22,755 bases of DNA, taken from assembly GCA_038230275.1 (NCBI GenBank), contig JBBRNO010000108.1:1-22755 (forward strand). The letters run 5' to 3'. The notes beneath the pieces are model-generated. The model saw only the letters and a program-made list of their open reading frames with translations, did no database searches and was not told the origin of the DNA. The position numbers and the translations under genes were made by a program. Source of the stretch: JANXXV01 sp038230275. GTDB taxonomy: Bacteria; Acidobacteriota; Terriglobia; Bryobacterales; Bryobacteraceae. Shown here in pieces: positions 16,359 to 22,399 of this stretch (the first letter of the stretch is position 1; every line of letters begins with the position of its first letter).

Positions 16359-16880
16359 CTACTCGATTTCAATTTCAGCTGGTGCGAGGATGGAGACCTG
16401 CGACGGAACCAGCTTTGGGAGCTCAATCTTTTCTACGCGCCAGCCTTTGTGACGAAGGATACCTTGCGTGGCTTTACCGTCGGCGGGAACGTTGCCCAGG
16501 AGTTTCACGGCGGCCGGATCATTGCCGGGGACGCGGGTGGACGTGCCTTCCACGCCGTCGATTACCGGGCGGAGCGTGACGTATTTAGAGAGCGTCTTTT
16601 GGCTTTGATCGTGCAGATTGCGGACAGCGGCGCCCACCTGATCGTCGGAGTAGGCGGTGATGTCTTCCATTAGAAAGTCGATCAAGCGGGAATCGCGTTG
16701 CAATAAAGACAGGATCTGAACTGCACCATCGGTCAGGCGCACCTCAACGGCGGGCTTGGGGGCGGGCTTCGGGGCCGCGGCTGCCTTGGAATAGCCGAAG
16801 GCCTTGGCGATCTCTTCGGGCAGGCCGTCGCCGAACAAAATTGCGAAGAAGCTCTTAAAAGCTAGGGAGATGCGTGACAA
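16359..16880 (-). CDS. DUF2760 protein encoded upstream of twin Hsp70 genes
   Basis: This is a 173-residue protein. Residues 1-30 form a hydrophobic or amphipathic helix (SLAFKSFFAILFGDGLPEEI). An Ala/Pro/Lys linker at about 33-45 follows, then a conserved C-terminal domain with AVQILSLLQRDSRLIDFLMEDI, YSDDQVGAAVRNLHDQ and the closing ILRHKGWRVEKIELPKL, which I recognise as DUF2760. Its function is unknown. Proteins of this family are recurrently encoded beside pairs of Hsp70-like genes, which suggests a cofactor, adaptor or membrane tether for them (inference). The start is a TTG at 16880: it has AGGAGG five bases upstream and no better ATG exists. The 45-base gap to the preceding gene is the largest inside this operon, so an internal promoter there is possible. 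Confidence 0.82.
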   Translation of the reverse strand: MSRISLAFKSFFAILFGDGLPEEIAKAFGYSKAAAAPKPAPKPAVEVRLTDGAVQILSLLQRDSRLIDFLMEDITAYSDDQVGAAVRNLHDQSQKTLSKYVTLRPVIDGVEGTSTRVPGNDPAAVKLLGNVPADGKATQGILRHKGWRVEKIELPKLVPSQVSILAPAEIEIE

Positions 16881-16885
16881 TGTTT

Positions 16886-16891
16886 CCTCCT
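16886..16891 (-). promoter_or_regulatory. Ribosome-binding site fixing the TTG start of the DUF2760 gene
   Basis: A perfect AGGAGG on the minus strand lies five bases before TTG 16880. It sits in the longest intergenic gap of the operon and is the strongest site in the run, which fits a need for high initiation at a weak start codon. Confidence 0.8.
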
Positions 16892-16925
16892 CTCCAGTGT
16901 ACTTCGGGACGGCCTGGAGCCCCGG

Positions 16926-17468
16926 CTATCTGGTCTGAACCAGAGTCTTCAGGTCTAGAGTGGTGGTGCTTTCCGCCGGGCCGGAGAGTGGTAAGGAGAG
17001 CGAAACGTCGATATTCTTGCAGGTCTTGTCGGTGCATGCCTGGCCGCGGATGTCAATTTGGGCGGGCCCGGCGGCACCCGTATGCCGGATTTTGGCGGCG
17101 AATGTGGCCTGTTGCTCAAAGCCCCAACTGTACCAGCGGAGTTCCGGCTTGGAGAAGTCTCGGGGCGGTGTCTGATACCAGGGTCCCGAGACTTCGAGGC
17201 CGTTCTGCACCTTAAAGGCCGTGGGTTGATCGATGCCCAGCGAAGGCTTTCCGGCTCGCTTTTCAGCGGCGCGGTGTTCGTTGTCGATGGCGAAGCTATG
17301 CCAGCCTGGTTGAATCACGGCCTGCACCACCAGGTATTCCCCGTCCAATTTCGCCCGGTAGGTGACGCAGGGCTTGAATTCGTGGAGAACATGGACTGGG
17401 GCCGACCATTCGGCGGCCTGAGAGATGGTGGCAATCGCCAGCGCGAGCATCATCTTGCATTTCATCAT
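16926..17468 (-). CDS. Secreted DsbD N-terminal-domain-like protein
   Basis: This is a 180-residue protein. A signal peptide spans about residues 1-19 (MMKCKMMLALAIATISQAA). The mature protein contains VIQPGWHSFAID, resembling the GWH-tyrosine/phenylalanine block of DsbD N-terminal (DsbD-alpha/DsbC-type) domains, and ends with RGQACTDKTCKNIDVSLSLPL, close to the ACxxxxC...P pattern of that domain. C145 and C150 could form the redox-active pair that passes electrons to periplasmic partners; C34 is a third cysteine. The transmembrane and thioredoxin-like parts of full DsbD are absent, so this is a stand-alone domain. Its ATG overlaps the stop of the thioredoxin/PDZ selenoprotein gene in ATGA. 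That protein has a CxxU thiol/selenol site, which makes a direct redox partnership plausible but unproven. Confidence 0.75.
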   Translation of the reverse strand: MMKCKMMLALAIATISQAAEWSAPVHVLHEFKPCVTYRAKLDGEYLVVQAVIQPGWHSFAIDNEHRAAEKRAGKPSLGIDQPTAFKVQNGLEVSGPWYQTPPRDFSKPELRWYSWGFEQQATFAAKIRHTGAAGPAQIDIRGQACTDKTCKNIDVSLSLPLSGPAESTTTLDLKTLVQTR

Positions 17469-18712
17469 TTGCGGAAATACATCCTCTGCGTTCGTACGGG
17501 CAGCTTCATTCGCTTGCCATCGCGGATTACGTCCAGGGTAACAGTATCTCCGGCGGTCTTTCTCAGTTTGATGTACAGCTCAGGAGTATTGGCGAGATCG
17601 TCGTGATCCACCCCATCCACGGCGAATACGATGTCTCCGATGATGAGCTCATGAACTTTGAGCATCTGCGCGAAACCGCCGATGCGTGTCACCTCCGCTG
17701 CAAAGGTATTGCCGGGGAGCTGGTATTTGAGTTTTTCGACGGCGGTAAGAGGCCGGGATTCGAATTCGGAGCGGGGGTCGACACTGAGTTGGCGGAAGCG
17801 CAGGTCGGTGAGCCACCAGCGTTCGCGAAGGACAATCGGGAGATCCAATTGCTTCCCTTCGCGATCGACGCTGATGTTGACCTGGGTGGCATCGCGCGGA
17901 ACTTTATCGTAGAAATATTGCAGGTCGCCGTAGGTCCAAACGGACGTTCCGTTTACTTTAGCGATTACATCTCCGGGTTTCATTCCGGCAGTTTTTGCCG
18001 CGTCCTTGGCTTCTTTAACCAGCAAGCCTTTCGGGACATCCAGTTCGATGCCTAGCACCCGGATATCGGGCCAGCGGTACATCTGCGTTAGCTTATTGAG
18101 CGTGCCTTTTTGTTCACGGTCCACCAGATCGAAGTCGCCAATCAGATGGCACTCGACGCATTGGTTCTTTGCGAAAGTTCGTTCCACTAGCGGCGGAATT
18201 TCCTTGGCAAAGCGCGGCTTGGGCCGTTCGGTTTTAGGCAGCTCGCCCAGCTGGAACTTTCGATGCAGCTCCAGCCCTTGCTTAAGAGCCAATTCGATGC
18301 TGTCCAGATCCAGGTAGGTTTCGCCTCCGCGCGCATCGCGGCCGCCGTAACGCAGATAAATCTGTTCGTCTGCGTTCAGGATGAAAAAGTAGAGGGTATT
18401 GATCCAGTCGCGATCAAAAAGGGCGATGTCTACGTCGTCCATGCGCGTGATACGAACGCAGACGTATTTGCTCATCAGGTTGCCGCGCGGTGAAGATTTC
18501 GGTGACAGCACAACCTGTGCGTCAAAAGTGCGACCCTCCATTCAAGCTTCGCAACGGTATTCCAGGAAGATCGGCTTCTGGGTGCGTTTGGCTTCCTGAA
18601 TGGCGTCCTTATAGCTGCTTAGCCAGTCGACCGTATCATCATCCGCAAAGAGCGGAAACGACGAGACAACGAACATGAGCCCGGCAAGTACGGCGAATTG
18701 GAATGAGCGCAC
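17465..18712 (-). CDS. Thioredoxin-like/PDZ selenoprotein with CxxU motif (in-frame TGA read as selenocysteine)
   Basis: Read through the TGA at 18542-18544, the gene encodes 415 residues. These comprise a Sec-pathway signal peptide at 1-23 (MRSFQFAVLAGLMFVVSSFP then LFA), a thioredoxin-like domain at about 24-160 opening WLSSYKDAIQEAKRTQKPIF, the redox motif C54-E-A-U57, a CVECH heme-like motif at 185-189, one PDZ domain at about 220-295 (GMKPGDVIAKVNGTSVW) and a second PDZ-like domain at about 335-405. The frame is open on both sides with no shift. The TGA falls exactly where the second Cys of CxxC is expected, and a SECIS-like hairpin follows. The GTG start at 18712 has GGGAG seven bases upstream. 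I recall an annotated family named Trx7/PDZ domain-containing (seleno)protein that fits this layout. The alternative is a 358-residue protein starting at ATG 18541, but this would lack both export signal and half the thioredoxin fold. Confidence 0.85.
18503..18524 (-). promoter_or_regulatory. Putative bacterial SECIS hairpin
   Basis: On the minus strand this 22-base element folds as UGAC-GCACA, loop GGU, UGUGC, one bulged U, GUCA. All nine base pairs are Watson-Crick. The apical loop begins 26 bases after the TGA, within the spacing usual for bacterial selenocysteine insertion elements, and starts with G, as SelB-binding loops do. The bulged U is on the 3' arm, whereas in E. coli fdhF it lies on the 5' arm, so the match is not exact. 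The element lies inside the coding sequence, as bacterial SECIS elements do. Confidence 0.65.
18542..18544 (-). other. In-frame TGA proposed to encode selenocysteine (Sec57)
   Basis: The TGA follows codons for Arg-Cys-Glu-Ala and is followed directly by Met-Glu-Gly-Arg-Thr-Phe-Asp-Ala in the same frame. This gives the CxxU form of a thioredoxin active site. Thioredoxin-like proteins of this kind usually show KP-hydrophobic-x-hydrophobic before the CxxC and FD or similar after it, as seen here. Confidence 0.82.
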
Positions 18713-18719
18713 GGTATTT

Positions 18720-18724
18720 CTCCC
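18720..18724 (-). promoter_or_regulatory. Ribosome-binding site for the GTG start of the selenoprotein gene
   Basis: GGGAG on the minus strand lies seven bases before GTG 18712. It decides the start, because the only upstream in-frame limit is a TGA at 18728-18730 and because a start here gives a complete signal peptide. ATG 18676 would cut the signal peptide in half. Confidence 0.7.
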
Positions 18725-18793
18725 GAATCAGGTTAGGCGTGTGCCGCCTTCTTCAGGTTACCGCGACGGCCGGAGAGCATCCGTTCTTGCGGT

Positions 18794-20269
18794 CTACTTC
18801 GGTTTGCGTCCGCCGTTCCAGGTTGACGGCTTCGGCGTATCCAACGGCCAATAGCCTGAAGGATCTTCGCGCCAGCGTTTTCCGCACAAGCCGGAGATCA
18901 CATCCCATTCCGCAGCGCCGATGTTCAAATCCGGATGGAAGATGAAGCGCTTGAGGCCTGCCGAGTGGGACGCCGTCAGCAGCCGATAGAGATCGCGTGC
19001 CGACATGGGGTCGCCCGCATGGGGATTGCGCCCGGTGGAGACCCACGCAATCACCTTATTCGGATCGCCGACCGCTTCCAGCGCGCGACGAGTTTCCGAG
19101 GCCACAACTTCGGAGAAGAATTCTTCCGGGAAACCCTTCTCATCCATATCCGCCACCGTTTTGATGCCTGGCAGTTTCAGCCCAAACCAGCACTGTACGG
19201 CTGAAAAGCAATCCTCTTCACTCAGTCCAGGATTCCATTCGCCAATCGTCTGCACCCACCGGGCCATCGTGCCGTACATCCCGTCAAAGCCGCGATTCCA
19301 AAAGTAATGCTTGTGGAAAAGGTAGTCGAAATAGGGGTGAATTCTGTTGTAGTCCTGCGTTGTGAGTAGCGAGAACGATGTTGCGCGCGTGATGGTGGCA
19401 AACTTCGCTTTGCGCTCCATCCCATCGATCTGCTTGCGGTAGGCCGCCACCGTTTGCATCGTGGCCTCCTGGCGCGATCGGAACCAGTAAAGTACGTCTT
19501 CGTCCAAATCGAACAGGTCAAGGCCGCCCATCATTCCGCCCTTCGCGTAATAGCGAACCATGGACGGCGTAAGATGATGCATCCTGTTCCGCAGATGTGC
19601 GATACCCCGTTCCATGCGTCCCACATCCATTCCGAGATGCCGATAAACCGGCTTTTCGCCGTCGCGGATCTCCAGCAGTTCGCCGCCGTGATGGAAGGCC
19701 AGTTCATAATGGTGCTCGCCGCCGCCATCGATCAGGACGCCCGTCGCCTGGGGAAAAGCACGCATCGTATCTTCAATACCGGCGGCAAGCGACAGGGCGC
19801 CGAAGGGATCCTGTTCTGGAGATTTGGCCCGGCCCGTATGACCCGGTCCAAAGAACAGGATTTCCCAACCGCGCGCGGCGGCATTCGCCACCAGATCCTG
19901 AAGCTGCTTCTCCTTCTTCGGATCGCGAGCTCCTGGAGTGGGTGGAATCAGACCGTAGCGCTGATAGATCTTCGGATCGGCAACGAACGTCGGGAGTCTG
20001 TCGCCCGCCCGGGCGTAAGTGAAGTCAAAGCGGGGGACCTCCTTATAGAAGGTCAACGGTCCAATGACTAGTCCTTTGACGCCGCCTGCCTCCCAGGCAT
20101 CAAGCGTGCGCACATAATCATCCAGCCACTGTTCCAGCGGATAGATCATATACATCCACGGGACCAGTTTTGAGGCGGGTTGCGCCAACAGGGGCGCTGC
20201 GGCAGAACCCAAGGCCGCGCCTAGAAATCCGCGGCGGCTGATTGGGTAGTTGTTTCCTGAAATTACCAT
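18794..20269 (-). CDS. Tat-exported protein of unknown function, possibly a TIM-barrel glycosidase-like protein
   Basis: This is a 491-residue protein. ISRRGFLGAALGSAAAPLLA near residues 10-29 is a twin-arginine signal. The mature part is rich in aromatic and acidic residues. It contains VPWMYMIYPLEQWLDDYVRTL, KGLVIGPLTFYKE, GWEILFFGPGHTGR, TGVLIDGGGEHHYEL and KRFIFHPDLNIGAAEWDVISGLCG. The alternation of hydrophobic strands such as GVLIDGGGEHHYE with helices suggests a TIM-barrel hydrolase, but I do not recognise a named family or a catalytic pair with certainty. Export in folded form by Tat fits a cofactor- or metal-bearing periplasmic enzyme. The start ATG at 20269 overlaps the end of the truncated TonB-receptor gene by seven bases, so the two are co-transcribed. 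An 81-base gap separates it from the selenoprotein gene. Confidence 0.8.
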   Translation of the reverse strand: MVISGNNYPISRRGFLGAALGSAAAPLLAQPASKLVPWMYMIYPLEQWLDDYVRTLDAWEAGGVKGLVIGPLTFYKEVPRFDFTYARAGDRLPTFVADPKIYQRYGLIPPTPGARDPKKEKQLQDLVANAAARGWEILFFGPGHTGRAKSPEQDPFGALSLAAGIEDTMRAFPQATGVLIDGGGEHHYELAFHHGGELLEIRDGEKPVYRHLGMDVGRMERGIAHLRNRMHHLTPSMVRYYAKGGMMGGLDLFDLDEDVLYWFRSRQEATMQTVAAYRKQIDGMERKAKFATITRATSFSLLTTQDYNRIHPYFDYLFHKHYFWNRGFDGMYGTMARWVQTIGEWNPGLSEEDCFSAVQCWFGLKLPGIKTVADMDEKGFPEEFFSEVVASETRRALEAVGDPNKVIAWVSTGRNPHAGDPMSARDLYRLLTASHSAGLKRFIFHPDLNIGAAEWDVISGLCGKRWREDPSGYWPLDTPKPSTWNGGRKPK

Positions 20270-21039
20270 TGAAGTTTCATTCCTAGTTGCACGGTGCGCA
20301 TTGGCGTGGCCAGCGATCTGATTTCACCCATCAGCGTACCATCGGGTTTGATTGAATTATTGGTGGCAAAGCTGATGCCGTTGGGAGTGCCAAAGAACGG
20401 TGTGTTGAAGGCGTTGATTGCTTCCAGACGAACCTGCAACCGCAGCGCTTCGTAAATTTTGAAGTTCTTGAAGAGCGACAGGTCGGCATTCTTCTGGGCG
20501 GGGCCGTAGAGTATACCCACGCCGGAGCTTCCGTAGTGGCAAAGATCCAGCCGGCCGGGGATGTTGCACGTAACCCGCTGGAAGGCTTGCGGATTAAACC
20601 ATTGCCGGCGGCTGGGATTCGCCACGGTGCCACTGGCGATTCGATCAGGCCGCGTGGGAGTGAAGCCGCCGGTATTCAAATCCGAGCCCCCCTCGTCTAT
20701 GGTGATGGGCAGACCGGAACGGTAGGCCACGATCCCATTCACCTGCCAGCCTCCCAGCACGGCGGCGGAAACGCCTTTCTGGGCACGCAGCCAAGGCAAC
20801 TCATAGGCGAAATTCGCGTTGAGTTTGTGCCGTTGATCGAAGGGAAGCGGCCCTCGTCCCTCTTTGAAGTTGAAAGGGTTCTGAATGGGGAGTCCGTCCA
20901 GGTTGCCGATTTGGGTGAAACTGGTTTGCGCGGCGACCGGAACCACGCAAACGGCCAGACAAACAGCGAGAATGAGAAACGGTAAGGCGGCACCTGAGCA
21001 GACACGGGTGGATAGACACAATATGACATTGGGGTTCAT
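20263..21039 (-). CDS. Severely shortened TonB-dependent-receptor-like protein (signal peptide plus C-terminal barrel part)
   Basis: This is a 258-residue protein. Residues about 15-38 form a signal peptide (FLILAVCLAVCVVPVAAQ). About 25 residues later the text changes directly to the C-terminal part of an Oar-like acidobacterial outer-membrane receptor: PFDQRHKLNANFAYELPWL, GGWQVNGIVAYRSGLPITI, NADLSLFKNFKIYEALRLQVRLEAINAFNTPFFGTPNG, and a terminal strand VQLGMKLQW ending in an aromatic residue. Full receptors of this type have about 1000 or more residues, with an N-terminal carboxypeptidase-regulatory-like domain, plug and 22-strand barrel. Here the first two domains and most of the barrel are missing, while signal peptide and stop are intact. 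A good site, GGGAGG at 21050-21055, precedes ATG 21039 by ten bases. It may be an internal-deletion derivative or a working small barrel; I cannot tell which. Confidence 0.72.
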   Translation of the reverse strand: MNPNVILCLSTRVCSGAALPFLILAVCLAVCVVPVAAQTSFTQIGNLDGLPIQNPFNFKEGRGPLPFDQRHKLNANFAYELPWLRAQKGVSAAVLGGWQVNGIVAYRSGLPITIDEGGSDLNTGGFTPTRPDRIASGTVANPSRRQWFNPQAFQRVTCNIPGRLDLCHYGSSGVGILYGPAQKNADLSLFKNFKIYEALRLQVRLEAINAFNTPFFGTPNGISFATNNSIKPDGTLMGEIRSLATPMRTVQLGMKLQW

Positions 21040-21117
21040 TTCGCATGGACCTCCCTGCTTGGCGATGAGCTAGTTTACCCTTGTCTCAGGATAGAAACAA
21101 TTAGGATTGTGGAACAC

Positions 21118-21142
21118 GTTCTGTCAGTTTATGAGACAGAAC
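21118..21142. repeat. Perfect 8-bp inverted repeat, possible operator
   Basis: GTTCTGTC, a nine-base spacer, then GACAGAAC. A related half-site, TGTCTCA at 21082-21088, is the reverse complement of TGAGACA at 21133-21139, which overlaps the right arm. The cluster lies 43-103 bases upstream of the leftward start at 21039. No T-run follows, so it is not a terminator. Binding by the adjacent LysR regulator is inferred from position only. Confidence 0.5.
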
Positions 21143-21170
21143 ATGGGAATTGGTCACGGCATCCGAATCA

Positions 21171-21196
21171 CCGATTTTTGGCGCCCTCAAAATCGG
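21171..21196. repeat. Second perfect 8-bp inverted repeat, possible operator or hairpin
   Basis: CCGATTTT, a ten-base spacer containing GGCGCC, then AAAATCGG. It lies 28 bases from the first inverted repeat and has an unrelated sequence, so the two may bind different proteins. No terminator-like T-run follows in either direction beyond the arm itself. Confidence 0.45.
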
Positions 21197-21427
21197 AGTT
21201 AAGCGCACCAACACCGCGGTTATGACGTGTCCCGGGAAGTTTGCTGTTGGGCCGGTGGTCTGGTGAGCGCAACAATTCGTGGACGCAACGGGGCTCGCTC
21301 CTTCCTTGTGATCTTTCGGCTATCTTCTTATTCCGCAGCATTCCTTGCGTGGATGCCGTTCTTTTAATTAGAAGTATGGGCCGCGATTTGTCTGCTCCTG
21401 GTACACTTCTTCGAACAAGAGGTTTTC

Positions 21428-22321
21428 GTGGATTTACGTCAACTTGAGATGTTGCTTGCCGTGGTGGATGCCGGAAGCTATGCCAAGGCGGGTGAGGTAC
21501 TTCACATTTCCCACTCGGCCATTCACCGGCAAGTCAGGTTGCTGGAGCATGAAGTGGGCGACCGGATTCTGGTTCGCTCCGGCAGACACGTGGAACTGAC
21601 CGAAACCGGTGAAATCCTGCTTCAGCTCGGCCGGCGGCTTCGCCAGGAGGTGATGGCCGCGGAGCGCCAGATAAGGGAACGGAACCACTTGAACTCCGGC
21701 CATCTGCGTATCGGCACCGGCACGATGATGCTCGTTTTCTTTCTGCGGCCGGTGTTGGACCAGTTCCGCAAGGAATACCCAGGTATCGAAGTGCAAGTCC
21801 AGACAGGAACATCCGATTTCGTTTTGGAAGGAATTCAGAAGGGAGACCTGGATGCGGGCGTCGTGCTGGCTGCCAGCGATGTGCTGCCTCCGGCGGATTA
21901 CCTTGTTCGCGAGGTGCTGTACAGAGCCGAGTTCGTTCTTGCGGTCAGCAAGAATCATCCATTGGCCAACAAGAAGACGGTGTCACTTGCGAAACTGATC
22001 GAGCACCCCTTCATCATGCATCCCAAGGCGACTAACGTGCGGCGTGTTTTCGATCGCATCTGTGCCGAGGCTGGTCTTACACCGAAGATCAGCATGGAAC
22101 TGGAAAATGAGGAAGCCATGGAGACGATGATCGAGATCAACATGGGAGTGGCTCTTTTATCGAAGCGGCGTGCGGTCAGCGATCACCTTCACTATCTGCG
22201 TATCACCGGCCGGCGTATATACTGTGACGTTTGCCTTGTTTTCGCCGACCGCGAGTATGTTCCCAGGACGGTGGAGGAGTTCAGCAGAATCTGTCGCGCT
22301 TTCTCGTCCGCAGGGGCATAG
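21428..22321 (+). CDS. LysR-family transcriptional regulator
   Basis: This 297-residue protein has the canonical LysR layout. Residues 1-60 form the winged helix-turn-helix (DLRQLEMLLAVVDAGSYAKA, then HISHSAIHRQVRLLEHEVGDRILVR), followed by the linker helix and an effector-binding domain of the type 2 periplasmic-binding fold from about residue 90 (HLRIGTGTMMLVFFLRPVL). The start is a GTG at 21428 preceded by AAGAGG at 21417-21422. LysR proteins commonly control the divergent gene, here the shortened receptor-like gene and the Tat-exported protein, and may also control the receptor gene that follows. The effector is unknown. Confidence 0.92.
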   Translation: MDLRQLEMLLAVVDAGSYAKAGEVLHISHSAIHRQVRLLEHEVGDRILVRSGRHVELTETGEILLQLGRRLRQEVMAAERQIRERNHLNSGHLRIGTGTMMLVFFLRPVLDQFRKEYPGIEVQVQTGTSDFVLEGIQKGDLDAGVVLAASDVLPPADYLVREVLYRAEFVLAVSKNHPLANKKTVSLAKLIEHPFIMHPKATNVRRVFDRICAEAGLTPKISMELENEEAMETMIEINMGVALLSKRRAVSDHLHYLRITGRRIYCDVCLVFADREYVPRTVEEFSRICRAFSSAGA

Positions 22322-22399
22322 GGGCAGCGTTCGCGACTTCGTCTTTTAAGGCGATTCGGATGTGATAGGATTTGCCGCAGATAGATTGGGGGCAATTCC

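Larger units (their letters stand above)
21040..21427. other. Intergenic control region between divergent operons
   Basis: This is the only gene-free stretch above 300 bases. It holds the ribosome-binding site of the leftward receptor-like gene, two perfect inverted repeats (21118-21142 and 21171-21196) and AAGAGG at 21417-21422 before the LysR start. Short open frames across it show no recognisable protein. I could not assign a -35/-10 pair with confidence. Confidence 0.6.

Noticed and set aside
17465..18541. Reading the thioredoxin/PDZ gene as a complete protein starting at ATG 18541.
   Set aside because: It would remove the signal peptide, the first part of the thioredoxin fold and the active-site cysteine, all of which lie in the same frame immediately upstream of the TGA. 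The ribosome-binding site before this ATG is poor.
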